Shown piece by piece: positions 36,780-47,260 of a DNA stretch of 64,000 bases (position 1 is its first letter; every line of letters starts with the position of its first letter). The DNA is from Vandiemenella viatica (Eukaryota; Arthropoda; Insecta; Orthoptera; Morabidae): NCBI GenBank assembly GCA_031002005.1, contig JARYHS010013630.1, forward strand, positions 237,467,539 to 237,531,538. Direction: 5' to 3'. Position numbers and translations under genes: made by a program. Below the pieces are notes generated by a model. The model searched no databases. It worked only from the letters and a program-made list of their open reading frames with translations, and was not told the origin of the DNA.

Positions 36780-37020
36780 GTAACTATTGGTATCGAGATC
36801 AATCCTTATCAACGTTAACGAAGCCAACAGCTTGGCTCTGAACTATCCCATTTTGTATCAACAATTGTTTATTTGTGAGCTATTCTAACTGTAATGCACT
36901 CACGGCCCTAGCGAAAATTTCGATACGTGCTGCTGCTATCTAGCGGTAATGTGACCACTCCTTATGAACGGCAGCGAAGCCTAGCGGCTATACTCTGAAC
37001 TATCACATACCCAAGACCTT
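36780..37020. repeat. Diverged tandem duplication, period about 155 bp
   Basis: CCTTATCAACGTTAACGAAG with CTCTGAACTATCCC (about 36806-36850) recurs as CCTTATGAACGGCAGCGAAG with CTCTGAACTATCAC (about 36960-37006). Both are preceded by similar GTGCTG-rich sequence. Two units, old. Confidence 0.6.
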
Positions 37021-37369
37021 GACTGTTCATAATTTTGTCATTTAAGAGGTGAGTCTCAATTAATGATGTTACCAAAGCGGAGTACTTAATCTTTACAATG
37101 GCACTTCATTTATCGATTTTGATTAAGCATGAAGGAAGGAAGATAGCTGCTAATAGAAAAGAGCATCTTTTAGAAATAATATATATGATAACAATTGTAA
37201 CAGCTACTAACGAATGAAGAGGGAATCGAAAGACAGAGCTGCCTGGAGCGCTGCCGCTAACCAAGTCACCTGCTGAACTCCCTAGAAGAGGTTCTCGGAA
37301 TATCACGTGACGTTGATAAAGTGTAGTGTAAGAATGACCGTCAACACTGTGAGGGATAAGGAAAGGGAA
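37021..37369. other. Unassigned AT-rich sequence
   Basis: No feature could be supported. The minus-strand 177-codon frame beginning at 37639 ends here and is treated as chance. Confidence 0.45.
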
Positions 37370-37672
37370 GCTTAAATGGAAGGCAGTGTGTGTGCTGGTT
37401 GCGGCGTGCTGGCACTCTGCTTGAAACGTGTCTCTCGGCGGGTTGCCACGCTCCTTTGGCGCGAGCCACGTCATTACACGCGTCGCCGCTCGAGTGCCAA
37501 AGACGCTCTCGTTGCGTGCGCGAACGTGCCTCGAGCCCGCACACACTGCCGGTGGCCTGCGGGGTCTCATTACGCCACAGCTGGTAATAACGGAGCACCG
37601 CACCAGCCAACAGACGTTGCGCTCCGCAGGGGATTGCATTTAAACGGCATTATAACAAATAAACCTGTGTAA
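37370..37672. other. GC-rich island with frames on both strands
   Basis: Strongly GC-rich (GTGCGTGCGCGAACGTGCC near 37514) with many CpG. It includes GGGGTCTCATTACGCC and CTGGTAATAACGGAGC, TAAT/ATTA cores in a GC context. Five overlapping open frames on both strands, the longest the 177-codon frame 37106-37639 minus, show that stops are scarce rather than that it is coding; no domain was recognised. It could be a promoter-like CpG-rich element or an enhancer. Confidence 0.3.
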
Positions 37673-37729
37673 TGTTGCTAACCAGCATGTTTCCTCGAAT
37701 CATTATTGCAACACGCAATTTCGTTATAT

Positions 37730-38470
37730 CTTCTTCTTCTGATGCCGCGCTCGATTCCGGGCGTAGGTGGTTACCACGTAGAACATAGCCTTCCATGTGA
37801 GCCCTCTAAGGATGGTTTCCCGTTACCTTCACCATTGCGTGTTTGTATGGATGACTTGGATGGTGTGTGTGTTTAGTATACTGTATTGTCTTTGCCGTAC
37901 GAAATAATAATAATGATTCCGTGTAGTAGGAATGACCTGGTGACAGGGTTTCTACTGGCTGCGCATTCCGCCCATTTCGTAGCCGCCTTAATCTATCCCG
38001 GCAATCCTACCGGGTACAGGAGGCCTACAGTTTAACATAGAATCCGAACCACCGAAGCGTTCTGGTGTACTTCACATTACACAGCAAGCTGTGTCAGAGG
38101 TGAAGGTCGGGTTAGGTACCTATGAAAATCCCCGTTGGGACAGGTATTCGAACCTGGGACCTTTCGATCTCCAGTCAGACGGCTTAACCACTGAACGTCT
38201 CCATCGCAAGGAAGAATCGCCATCAACAGTTCCTTATGCCCTCATTCCATACGCACTGCGGGCAGGTTTGGGATTTAACCCAGGACTTTGGTGGACCATC
38301 TAGTGATTAGGAGTTGTGCACCACCACCTCTCCTATTCTGCCGGCCAAGACCAGATGATGAAAAGTTCTTCCACCAACAGGACTCGAATCAGCTAAACCC
38401 ATGTCAGCATCGCGCAGCTTCAATGTGCTGCAAACGGCTGAGCCAATGGGGCGGGCTCGTCATATCTGTC
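37730..38470 (+). repeat. Composite interspersed repeat, copy 2, uninterrupted
   Basis: Three modules in order. First, a GT-rich part (37735-37930). Second, a complete inverse family B SINE (37930-38205) with B box GGTATTCGAACCTGGGACC and A-box region GACGGCTTAACCACTGAACG. Third, a downstream part (38205-38470) with CATCAACAGTTCCTTATGCC, GGATTTAACCCAGGAC, GTGATTAGGAGTTGTGC, GGACTCGAATCAGC and TGCAAACGGCTGAGCC. The same modules occur in the same order at 10690-11465. Here the CCCTCATTCCATACGCAC site lacks the SINE found in the other copy, so it serves as an empty-site relative. Non-coding. Confidence 0.7.
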
Positions 38471-40954
38471 TGCCTCAATTAATGTTTTTATATAGAAGAT
38501 GAAATTTTAATAATAAAAAAAGTCTATCCGGGACAGATTCTCATACAGTCACTAGTAAAATAGTCGTATAAACCTATCTTAACTTTTTTTTTTTTTGATT
38601 CACAGATAATTTACGGATATCTTTGTACGACATGGATGTAGTGAATAACGTCACATCCGATTCTTGAAATAATTTCCAGTTAACTGCCAATGCTTACATC
38701 CAAGTTAAACCTTAAAATTCAGAGGGGGGAGCCTTAAATAACCACAAATATTGTTTTAACTCTTCAAAAAATATTCTGGACACCAGAAGCACAATTTTAG
38801 ATTCACGATTGCTACTAACGTTAATGAATTGTCATAACTATGACAATATTCCGTTTACATTAACTGTTGGTAAATTTATGTGTAAATAAGTAATAAAACG
38901 AGAATTTAAAACTCGCTGTAACATCATATTTGTGCAGCGAAACGTAAAGATACTAAATCCTCGTTGTTACTGTCTATGGAAAGACATGGAACACAAACTA
39001 CGACAAAAATCTGCATAACAGTTGCAAATATTTCACTATTAGAATACCTGTAATGTATTGTGAAATATAAACATATTCAACATTAACTTAAGCGAATCTT
39101 TTTAAAATTGTGAACAAATTGCAACAATACAAAACGTTTGAAGCATATTAAAACATTAAACATACTTGAATATGTGATAAAGTCTAAAATCTACTCAGCC
39201 ACTTTTCAATTACTTTCAATAAATCCAACACAAATCTCATCATACATGAGAAGCAGTTACAAACAATTATATTAGAATATAAAATTCAGTTGGCTACATA
39301 GGTCAGATTATCTTCTACGAGAAGAATATAAAATCTTTGAATCTTTATAACAAGATTCCTCAGAGTGACGTTGAGAGAAGTGAGACCCTGTGATAAGAAG
39401 AGAGAATTTATCACGATGAATTCCATAAACAAACGGTTACTATTCTGGTAACTTTAATTCTGATTCTTCTTATATAATTTATTTAAAGTCTCTGCGTATG
39501 AGAAACACCAATTGTTTGAGAAACACTGATCTTCAGCAAAAGTATAGGTTTGACTCTGCGCACTGAACTTCCTACTATATATTTTTTTCCGATGTAAATT
39601 ACCGTCAACAGAATTTCTAAATCCATCTGCTGTCAAAAAGCTCAGTGGCACTGCTGGTAAATTTACAGCGAGTAATTAAATTAAATCTCAGACAGATGCA
39701 AATATGTCACTAGGAAAGCTTTTTAAAGTGTTTATTTTGGCATAAAACTGCCCAGATTCGCAACCAAAAAAAATATCGTTTATCGTGAAAGCTGCACTTC
39801 CATTAAGGGTAGTAAATATTTAACAAATTCGCTAATGTTTTTCTTGGACCAACTGCTGGATAAATCTTACTTATTCATGGCGTTGATGCTAGCGTTTGTC
39901 AAACGATACTGCTGATAAAATTTGAAACTTCTACAGGAAAATCCAATTTTTTGCCGGTCCCACACTTTAGACGTAATTTTAAGCAAAGCAACATTGCCAT
40001 ATCTCCAAAATAGTAACTAGGACATGGATTTAACATAGAATTTAACTACACAAACACAATAGACAATGTGCTGTGCTGTAAATATATATGAGCGAACATC
40101 AGTTGCCACGTGATTATGTGCCTACCACGAAGTTTTCTTTCAGAACTCGCATGAATTTCAGGATATTTTTGTATATATGGGATGGAGAAATGAATTGTTG
40201 TATTACAACTCGTAACTTAATTCGCAAAAAACTAACCCATTTTTCTATGAATATGTCACATTATTTCACTATCATAATGAAACAAAAAAATTGCTTGTTC
40301 TTAGTATTGAATAAGTTGGTCTGATTGCTACAGGTCATAAATACACCAAGGAAGTTGTTCTGATTTATTCACCAAGATGAAAGACACCACACTAACAGAG
40401 CGGTACGTCAAACAAAAATAAATGTGAAAACCATTCCCGATAGCAAATGTACCCACATTTACTCCATATTTTGCACTATAAAACTGCTGCAACTTTATTT
40501 AGAAGCATCATAAAAAAGATCCTTCAACCTTAAAAACTTATTATTAACAATAATTAGCTGATTAGCTGTGGTGCAGCTCATGCCCCAGAACATACGATTT
40601 GCATACTTATTCTTTAAAATCGTTTACAATCTAAAATACTTTCGTCACCTCCATAGGAAACTTATCCAGTCTCTGATATTCTACATATAAAGGAAAACTT
40701 TCATCCAACCTAAGGCCTGAAGTCGAATTCTAATTTATTGTTACGGTCATCTCGTCCATTCGATTAGCTGCTCCTAAATTTTCTCTCAATACTTCCGCAT
40801 GCCGCGATGGTAATATATGCCTAATGGCTCCAAGCAATTGCCTTGGCCCGCCTTTTATACACCAAGCCCAAATCCTTTATTATTTTAATTACTCATTTCC
40901 ACAGACAAATTTAGCTGATCTCCATTGCAATCTCCCCTCCCTCCTCCTCCCCCC
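38471..40954. other. AT-rich stretch; pyrimidine-rich tail at 40930-40975
   Basis: No gene recognised. 40931-40975 is pyrimidine-rich, ending in a poly(C) run at 40959-40970, next to the LINE relic that follows. Confidence 0.5.
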
Positions 40955-41760
40955 TCCACCCCCCCCCCCCTCCCCGACGACGCCAGTATTTGATACCCAT
41001 AATGAACCTAGCAATGACATCATCAGTGTTTTGTAACTGAGTTGCGTTACTTCCCTGGTACATACTCTCAATATTCTTTCCAGGGATTTCAATATTTTGA
41101 ACAATTTCCCTACAACCTCCCAAATATGTGCTGTCCAGCTTAGTGTATTATTAACTGGAATTTCCAGATATTTACATTTCATGCCTTCAGCGAGAAATTC
41201 TTCCGCCACTGTAGTATACAAAGCCATGAGTTTTCTGTCTGTATAGTTAATCAGTTGACCATTATGGCATCCATCTTATTTATAATTTTATTCATTAGAA
41301 TAATGGTTCCAACAAACTGCCATGTGCCACTTTTGTTCTCCATTATATCGCATTTCAAACCTGGATTCTTCGCTTCCTACACTATAATAATTCCTACACC
41401 CAATGGTTTTAACCTTATTTGCCACAGTTCTGTTAACTCTGTCGAATTGCTTGTAAAGACCCAGTGCCACACAATCAACTAGATCTCCCCTGTTCATTCT
41501 ATCTCACTGTCAGATATCTTGCACGTAACCGTGTAATTGATAGTGAGATCAACATAAACAGCTTTCTCTAAATCCATAATGCTATTTATTTTCATTGTAC
41601 ATGATTGAAATGTAGTTGATTATCAAGATCTCCGACAACTTCCCTGCCACTGAAGTCAAAATAATTGGTGTTTAATGTCATCCTTATTTTTCTACACTCG
41701 TTTATAAACCGGTACTACTACAGCACATTTTCAATCCTCTAGACTACAGCAAGAATGCAG
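40955..41760 (-). pseudogene. Jockey/CR1-like reverse transcriptase relic
   Basis: Minus-strand blocks of a non-LTR reverse transcriptase in the correct order: AVVVPVYKRV (about 41698-41727; the 'VxPxxKKGD' start of the RT domain); YGFRE (41563-41583; the 'QYGFRxxRST' motif), then a stop; LYKQFDRVNR (41427-41458; the 'DLSKAFDxVNH' motif); INYTDRKLMALYTT (about 41210-41247), where the catalytic YADD box should be; then KYLEIPVNNTLSWTAHI (the 'FLGVxIDxxLxWxxHI' block) and REVTQLSYKTLMMSLLGSL. The second catalytic aspartate pair is lost (YADD to YTDR). Several stops and frameshifts. Dead copy. Confidence 0.75.
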
Positions 41761-42428
41761 ACACAATTTAAAGTACAATGTGGTCCCCATCTATCTGTAA
41801 AAAAAAATTATCCACAGCAAATGATTTAAGTCTTTAAAAAAAATTGCAAACATGCAGCTAGTTTATGTATAAACGACTGTATTATCAGTAGCTGAATATT
41901 CGCATTTGTGTACGACTATATGACGGTGTACTCAACTAAAATAAAGTTGTTATTCCCATTTTGTACTTAAAAAGGATAAAATTGGTTGCTTCACATGTAC
42001 AGATACAGCAACTAAATAACTTTACTTAATTGCAGACGCAATTAAGAGAACATCTGATCTTGAGCAGTGTATTGTTCTAAATTGGATTTATTAATAACGC
42101 CAATGGAGTTACAGTAGCAATTATTACCTCCACGAAGTAAGAATTAAGTGCTCTGGGGGATGTTACAAGTTCGTTTTAATTAAAATCTAATTCGGATGGT
42201 TTGGCCTCCCCTGGCACCAGCGTTGCCGCCGGTTTCTGAAACAAACTGGCTTTCCTCTGTTACAGATACTTCCACAGTATTAGTACATGCATGATCTTTA
42301 AAAGTCTCTAAAGTATCACGTGCATACTGCACAAGCATTAATTGGTCTAAACCATATCAATCGTAAATAAATCATTGGCTCAATCCGAAATCCACTTTAA
42401 CGTTCTCCACAAAGACAGTATATTTTAA
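41761..42428. other. Unassigned AT-rich sequence
   Basis: No feature could be supported on either strand. Confidence 0.5.
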
Positions 42429-42435
42429 CCCGTAA

Positions 42436-42457
42436 GGGGGCGTCCATTAATTACGTG

Positions 42458-42503
<46 letters not shown>

Positions 42504-42761
42504 TAAATCCGAACCCTTTTCCTGTGCTGAGACTTTGTGGGATTTGGTGAGATCTACTGAGATGGGATGCCCCCTCCCACTAACGTCAGATCGACATCGT
42601 GATTTTGGAGACCTTTTTTTAGCTCTACTGTTAAGGGCAACAATCTGAAATAAAAAGGTGACGTGAGATTTTCGTTGACTCCCCCCCCCCCCCCCAAATG
42701 AGATTTGGTGAGCTTTCGCCGGACCCCTCCCCCTATTTCAGCCTTCGTAATTAATGGACGT
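42436..42761. mobile_element. C/T-rich MITE, copy 2, with flanking duplication
   Basis: The left end GGGGGCGTCCATTAATTACG and the inverse of the right end, ACGTCCATTAATTACG, are near-perfect inverted repeats. CCCGTAA flanks both sides (42429-42435 and 42762-42768). Because CCC could belong to the right inverted repeat, the duplication is either 7 bp (CCCGTAA) or 4 bp (GTAA). The interior has GGGATTTGGTGAGATC, GTGACGTGAGATTTTCG and a C17-type tract. A pure T42 run lies at 42461-42502 just inside the left end. Confidence 0.85.
42461..42502. repeat. Poly(T) tract, 42 bp, inside the MITE
   Basis: Uninterrupted T run. The related element at 34757 has only a T10 run at the matching place, so the tract expanded after insertion or varies between copies. 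Confidence 0.95.
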
Positions 42762-42768
42762 CCCGTAA

Positions 42769-43743
42769 CGGAAAACCTGCAACACAGGCTATGATTTCCG
42801 TCAGTAACTTGGTTGTGTTACTGCACTAATATAAACTAAGTAGTAACACATCAATGTTTTGCACAAAAACTGTTTCAAAAATGCCGCTTATAACTTGTGT
42901 AATAAAATTAAACAGCTATCCTGTATAGTAGTAAATAGGTGTTAAATTGACTGACAGTTAGTGTTAGCTGCTCTGAAAAGGTTCACTGATATTTACCGTT
43001 TCCGCACTGAAGAGCAAGGAGTGATATGTTTCGTAATAACCACAGATGATACGAAAATATACTCTTTATTCTACGGTTTCAGTAGATTTTTCCGTTTACG
43101 ACTAGGCGAATACTGAGATGTAAACCTCATATCACCTCAAATAAGAATACACCGAAAACACAATAATACAACAAAACGTAAAATCTTGCAAATTCTACAA
43201 GCAGATGCTAACACTCGGTTCTACATTCCTCACTACACTATTCAGTTACAATCATATTTTCTTAATGTTGTATGTTTCGTATCTAAGTGACCCATGTTAT
43301 AATTTATGAGTACGTCCTCTGAGACGGAAGACTATCTCTAATATTCTTTTTCATTGTGCTTCTATCGTTTCCTGATATTCTCTGTACCTCAGCAGTATTC
43401 GCTATAGTTGGTATCATTGTCTCAGAATATTACGCTCCCATCTTTGACCAGACATTATCTCTGAAGTCTTCGCCCGTGTATTCGTCTTGATACATTATTT
43501 TCAAGGCTTAACAGACTTTGTTGATATCATAGAGCCGTGATCACTTCTTCATTAATGTTTGACTTTTCCCAACCATGTTAACCACTATTTTAACCAGTAT
43601 GAGTTCTGAATTCAATTCCTCGATACATTTTAGTATCCACATTTATCGTAAAGCTAACTTTTCAATTTTTAGTTGTTTCTGTAAGTAATTTCTAAATTTG
43701 ATATTTTTCACGTTTGCTACACTTTCGTTGCCATCTACGCGAG
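42769..43743. other. Unassigned sequence
   Basis: 43260-43740 has a pyrimidine-rich character like antisense LINE coding sequence, but no RT or endonuclease motif could be read in any frame. Confidence 0.4.
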
Positions 43744-43970
43744 CGAGCCTGTTGGTTGATTGGTAATGTTCAGGGCTGGCATTTCGAAAGACGCGAGTTG
43801 CAGTCCCTGTCGGGCGGCCTGGATTTCAATTTTACTTCGTTTCCCTAAATCACTCCAGAAAATTTCGGTATGGTTCCTTCAATGGCCCTGGCTGAATACC
43901 TTGCCCCTAACCTCTACAGGCTCTAATAACCTTGACGTTGACGGTCTGTAAATCCCAAATCAAGGATTAT
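43744..43970 (+). repeat. SINE family A, full length, old
   Basis: Forward copy with a degraded head (GGTTGATTGGTAATGTTC, then GCGAGTTGCAGTCCC), a recognisable body (CCCTAAATCACTCCAG, GTATGGTTCCTTCAATGGCC) and 3' part (GGCTCTAATAACC, TTGACGTTGACGG). Confidence 0.8.
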
Positions 43971-44077
43971 TATAGGCGGGGACTAAGAAACAACAGCACA
44001 TAGACAGAATACCTTGTTGTTGTACAGATGAGATCACCTCTCGGAGTATCAGATAATCTAACGATAAATACATGTGC

Positions 44078-44460
44078 AAGGTATAATTGTTTTGGAAGCG
44101 TTATTATTAATAACGGAATTTTGTGAAGAGGATATTAGACATCGACTAAACCAAGGGAGGTCTGCCATATAAAAATTACATCTCCTTCTACGGTCCAATA
44201 TGATTGGCCTGAAAACAAAACTCAGTATTTACAGAGTCACTGTGGAAGCAATTATCACTTATGGGGCAGAATGCTGGACAATTCCGGAGAGAAACCGCGA
44301 GAAGATAGAAGCAGTGGAGATGGATTTACTTCGAAGAGCTTCCAGATTGTCTAAATTACAGCATGTGCGGAATAAGCAGATTGGGGATCAAACTGACATC
44401 AAAGATACAATAGTTCAGAACATTGAAAGGAAACAAGCATTTAATCAGAATGGAAATTAA
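44078..44460 (+). pseudogene. RTE-like LINE ORF2 C-terminal relic
   Basis: Plus-strand blocks: FCEEDIRHRLNQGRSAI (about 44120-44167), a stop, then an open frame from 44200 with YRVTVEAIITYGAECWTI, VEMDLLRRASRLSKLQHVRN and DIKDTIVQNIERKQ. The 'xxYGAECWTxxERxREKxxxxEMDFLRRxxRxSRxxxVRNxxI' run is what I know from the region downstream of the RT core in RTE-type LINEs of insects. A frameshift near 44119 joins it to CFGSVI upstream. The RT catalytic part is missing, and the expected C-terminal 'WYGHV' follow-on is lost. It lies between two same-direction SINE A copies. Confidence 0.8.
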
Positions 44461-44510
44461 AATAATTTTTAATAACTAACCAACCAACCTGAGAGCACGA
44501 ATTATAATTT

Positions 44511-44625
44511 CAAGTGGGTTTACCAAAATCACTCCAGACTAATGTCGGTATGGTTCCTTCAAATGACCCTGGATGAATACCTTGCCCCCATCCTCTCCAT
44601 GCTCCAAAGATAATTGCAAGGAGAG
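44511..44625 (+). repeat. SINE family A, 5'-truncated
   Basis: Starts in the body (GTGGGTTTACCAAAATCACT), continues through GGTATGGTTCCTTCAAATG and CCTTGCCCCCATCC, and fades before the CGACGTCGACG end. The body spelling (GGTATGGTTCC, GATGAATACCTTGCCCC) is closest to the copy at 43744. Confidence 0.75.
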
Positions 44626-44885
44626 CAACACCAAACAACAAAATGTAGAACTTAAGGAGGCCCACAACAGACATTTTAGGAGACTAAGATTGCGGAAATA
44701 GCAGTTGCCCTTGGACCTCCGATAAATACATGTAAAAACCAAAACCATGCACTTATTTTTGTTTTATCTGTTTGTTTGTAAATCTTTAAACATTTTACGC
44801 TTCTACGGTTCTCTGTTAACTATATCTTAATGCATATTAAAAGTATGTACCTCAACCTAGCACGGCAAATTTATTTAACGCTATG
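44626..44885. other. Unassigned sequence
   Basis: No feature could be supported. Confidence 0.4.
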
Positions 44886-44889
44886 CAGC

Positions 44890-45265
44890 TCTATCAACGT
44901 GACGTTTGTGTTTAGCCCGTGCCGTCTGAACAATTCGCATGTGTCGCCGCTTTTTTCCAGCAGTCGTCGCGTTTAACAAGCGGAATACATCGCGTGCTGT
45001 ATATCAGGGTGGCGTGACGGTAAAAAAAAAAAACAGCTGAACACTGTTATTTGCTGAGCTTCGCGCGCCGCCCACTGCGCGACCGCGTGATTTACATAGC
45101 GGCGCACAGAAGCGTCGTCAATTGAGAGCAATTTATGCGTCAGCCACTGAGTAGCACATTCTGCGGATACCCATCGCTCGGGGAAATTGAGCTGTGCTCT
45201 CAGCTGTCGCACAGTGTTTAGCCATTTCATGAATAATTAACGCCTCGCGTCCTGTAATGCCATTT
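44890..45265. other. GC-richer island, candidate conserved non-coding element
   Basis: GC-rich and repeat-free (CGCGCGCCGCCCACTGCGCG at 45061-45080), with GAATAATTAACGCC near 45231 (ATTA core). An 85-codon minus frame (44973-45230) has no recognisable domain. The nature is inferred only. Confidence 0.3.
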
Positions 45266-45820
45266 GTGCCGAATCACATGCAGAATATTTGATAGTCCAC
45301 CATTCGTAAGAAGTGGAGACATTATAAATGACGTCATACAGAGAGTCAATTGATACAGGTTCTTGGGATGAAGTAAGTAGTCGATTTTCTCAAGCTGCGT
45401 TTGTTACAACCCACTAAAGAAGAAAGGCTCTGCAGTTCCTCAACTCTTATGCTGTGAGAACTTCGAGTTACCTTTCTTCTGTTACCTGCTTGTTTCTTAT
45501 CTCTTTAATTTTACTAACTTACAAAAATATTCTCATTCGTCTTCGTGACGCTGTTCCTAACAAGAAATTTCGTTAGTTTTAGAGATCGTACCACAGAATC
45601 TGGCTCGCATAATTCCTCATTATACGAAATCTTTGCTGGTTTTCGAAGTTTGGGAGCAAGAGCACTGGGCTTACAGATGATCACAGATTCTAGTCTGGAC
45701 GAAGGCGTAAGTGGTTTAAACTAAATGTCGTTTTCCTTTTGTGACAACCGTATTGTGAGATACACTAGTAATAGAAGTAATACAGATGCTTGTTCATGAA
45801 CATCTGCCAATATTATTTTT
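45266..45820. other. Unassigned sequence
   Basis: No feature could be supported. Confidence 0.45.
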
Positions 45821-46366
45821 CCTAAATACAAATAATAATAACATAAAAAACTTTTCAATGTACCATGTTTTTATAACGTACTAAAAAGTATAAAATAATT
45901 ACTTTAATCCTTATTAAGCATAAAACCACATACAGAATTCTAAGTTCTTCTAAATTTTCCTCAAAATTTATACTTATATTTTTGATAGCTAGTAAAAAAC
46001 TTGTATGATTGGTGACGAAAAACATTGGGCGAGTGGAATACATAACTGTAAGAAGTGTAGAGAGTATTTATCAGTGAAAGAACTTTCTTATCAGTTCACA
46101 TTATTTGCTGTGCAAAAAAATTGTTATTAGAGCTGTTATCTGTTGCATGCGCCCAATGTTTTTCGTCACCAATCTTACAAGTATTTTAATAGCTATAAAC
46201 AATTTCCAAGTATAAATTTTCAGGACAATTAAGAAGAAATTAGAAATCTGTATGTGGTTTTATGCTTCATAAGGATTAGAGAAATTATTTTATACTTTTT
46301 AGTCCGTTAAAAAAACATGGTACATTAAAAAGTTTTTTATATAATTATTATTTTCTGTTTTTTAGG
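45821..46366. mobile_element. Fold-back element with arms of about 210 bp
   Basis: The left arm (45821-46031) and right arm (46150-46366) are inverse copies along their whole length. Examples: AAAACTTTTCAATGTACCATG against AAAACTTTTTAATGTACCATG; ACCACATACAGAATTCTAAG against ACCACATACAGATTTCTAAT; GGTGACGAAAAACATTGGGCG identical at the inner ends. A non-repeated loop of about 118 bp separates them. Outer ends read CCTAAA/TTTAGG. No clear target-site duplication. A transcript could form a long hairpin. The 62-codon minus frame in the left arm is a by-product. Confidence 0.88.
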
Positions 46367-46559
46367 GTTATGTGAGTGAAAATTTGTAATTGATTTTAAA
46401 TACTTTGATAACATAATCACAGAGACATGCTACAAATTCCAGGTATTTTTAAATAGAATACATTTAATTGAGTTATTACCATCCCAGGGAAATAAGGAAC
46501 GAAACATAAAAATAATTATGAATATCTATCGTTTGAATCATAAGTTATGGTCTGGAATT

Positions 46560-47260
46560 CGAACAAAAATCCAATATAAAAAAACACTTTTAGTTCTGCC
46601 AGAAATCTTTCGGCAGCATTTCTAACTTTTCTTTCCCTAAAAACATTATTCAGACTACTGCAAACTTTAAAAAAAAAAAAAAAATGGCCTAATCGGAACC
46701 CTAGAAAATGTACTTTCAGTTGTTGCCGAATTTTCCTATTTTCCGGCAACTTTTCCATTTTTCTTTCTCTGAAAACCTTATCAGACTATTAAAGACATTT
46801 AAAAATAGCTAAATTGGTCCATAGAAAAAAGTACATTAAAGTTTTTCCGAATTTTCCAGGCAACTTTTCCAAATTTTCTTTCTTTAAAAACCTGACTGTT
46901 ATGAACTTTTTAAAAAATTAGCCAAGTCGGTACACAGAAAAAAAGACTTTCAGTTTTCTCCGAATTTTCGGGCAACTTTCCCAATTTTTCATTAACTAAA
47001 AACCTTATTCGGACTATTACGAACATTTAAAAGAAAATTAGCCAAATCGGTAAACAAAAAAAAGACTTTCAGTTTGCTCCGAATTTTCCAATTTTCTGGG
47101 CTACTTTTCCAATTTTTCATTAACTAAAACCTTATGCGGACTATTAGAAACATTATCTAAATCGGTCCACAGAAAAGAGTACTTTCAGTTTTTCTGTAAT
47201 TTTCAAGTTTTCCGTACAACTTTTCACATTTTCATGCATTGTCATCTAGTTCTGAGCTAT
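46560..47260. repeat. Tandem array, about 117-bp unit, 5-6 copies
   Basis: The landmark ACTTTCAGTT-TCCGAATTTTC recurs near 46711, 46832 (variant), 46945, 47064 and 47180, spacings of 113-121 bp. Each unit also has GGGCAACTTTTCCAATTTTTC, AAAACCTTAT-CGGACTATTA, and AGCCAAATCGGTCCACAGAAA. An earlier, more diverged unit starts near 46576. After 47240 the array passes into TCGAAATTTCAAGTCTCTAG and CCGGACAGACAAAG, a common tail of such arrays. Copies have diverged, so it is old. Confidence 0.85.

Noticed and set aside
37106..37639. 177-codon minus-strand open frame, the longest in the window
   Set aside because: It crosses a CpG-rich island where four other frames are also open, and it continues into AT-rich sequence with no change of character; no recognisable protein family.
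43260..43740. Antisense LINE coding sequence
   Set aside because: The composition is suggestive, but no RT or endonuclease motif could be read in any frame.
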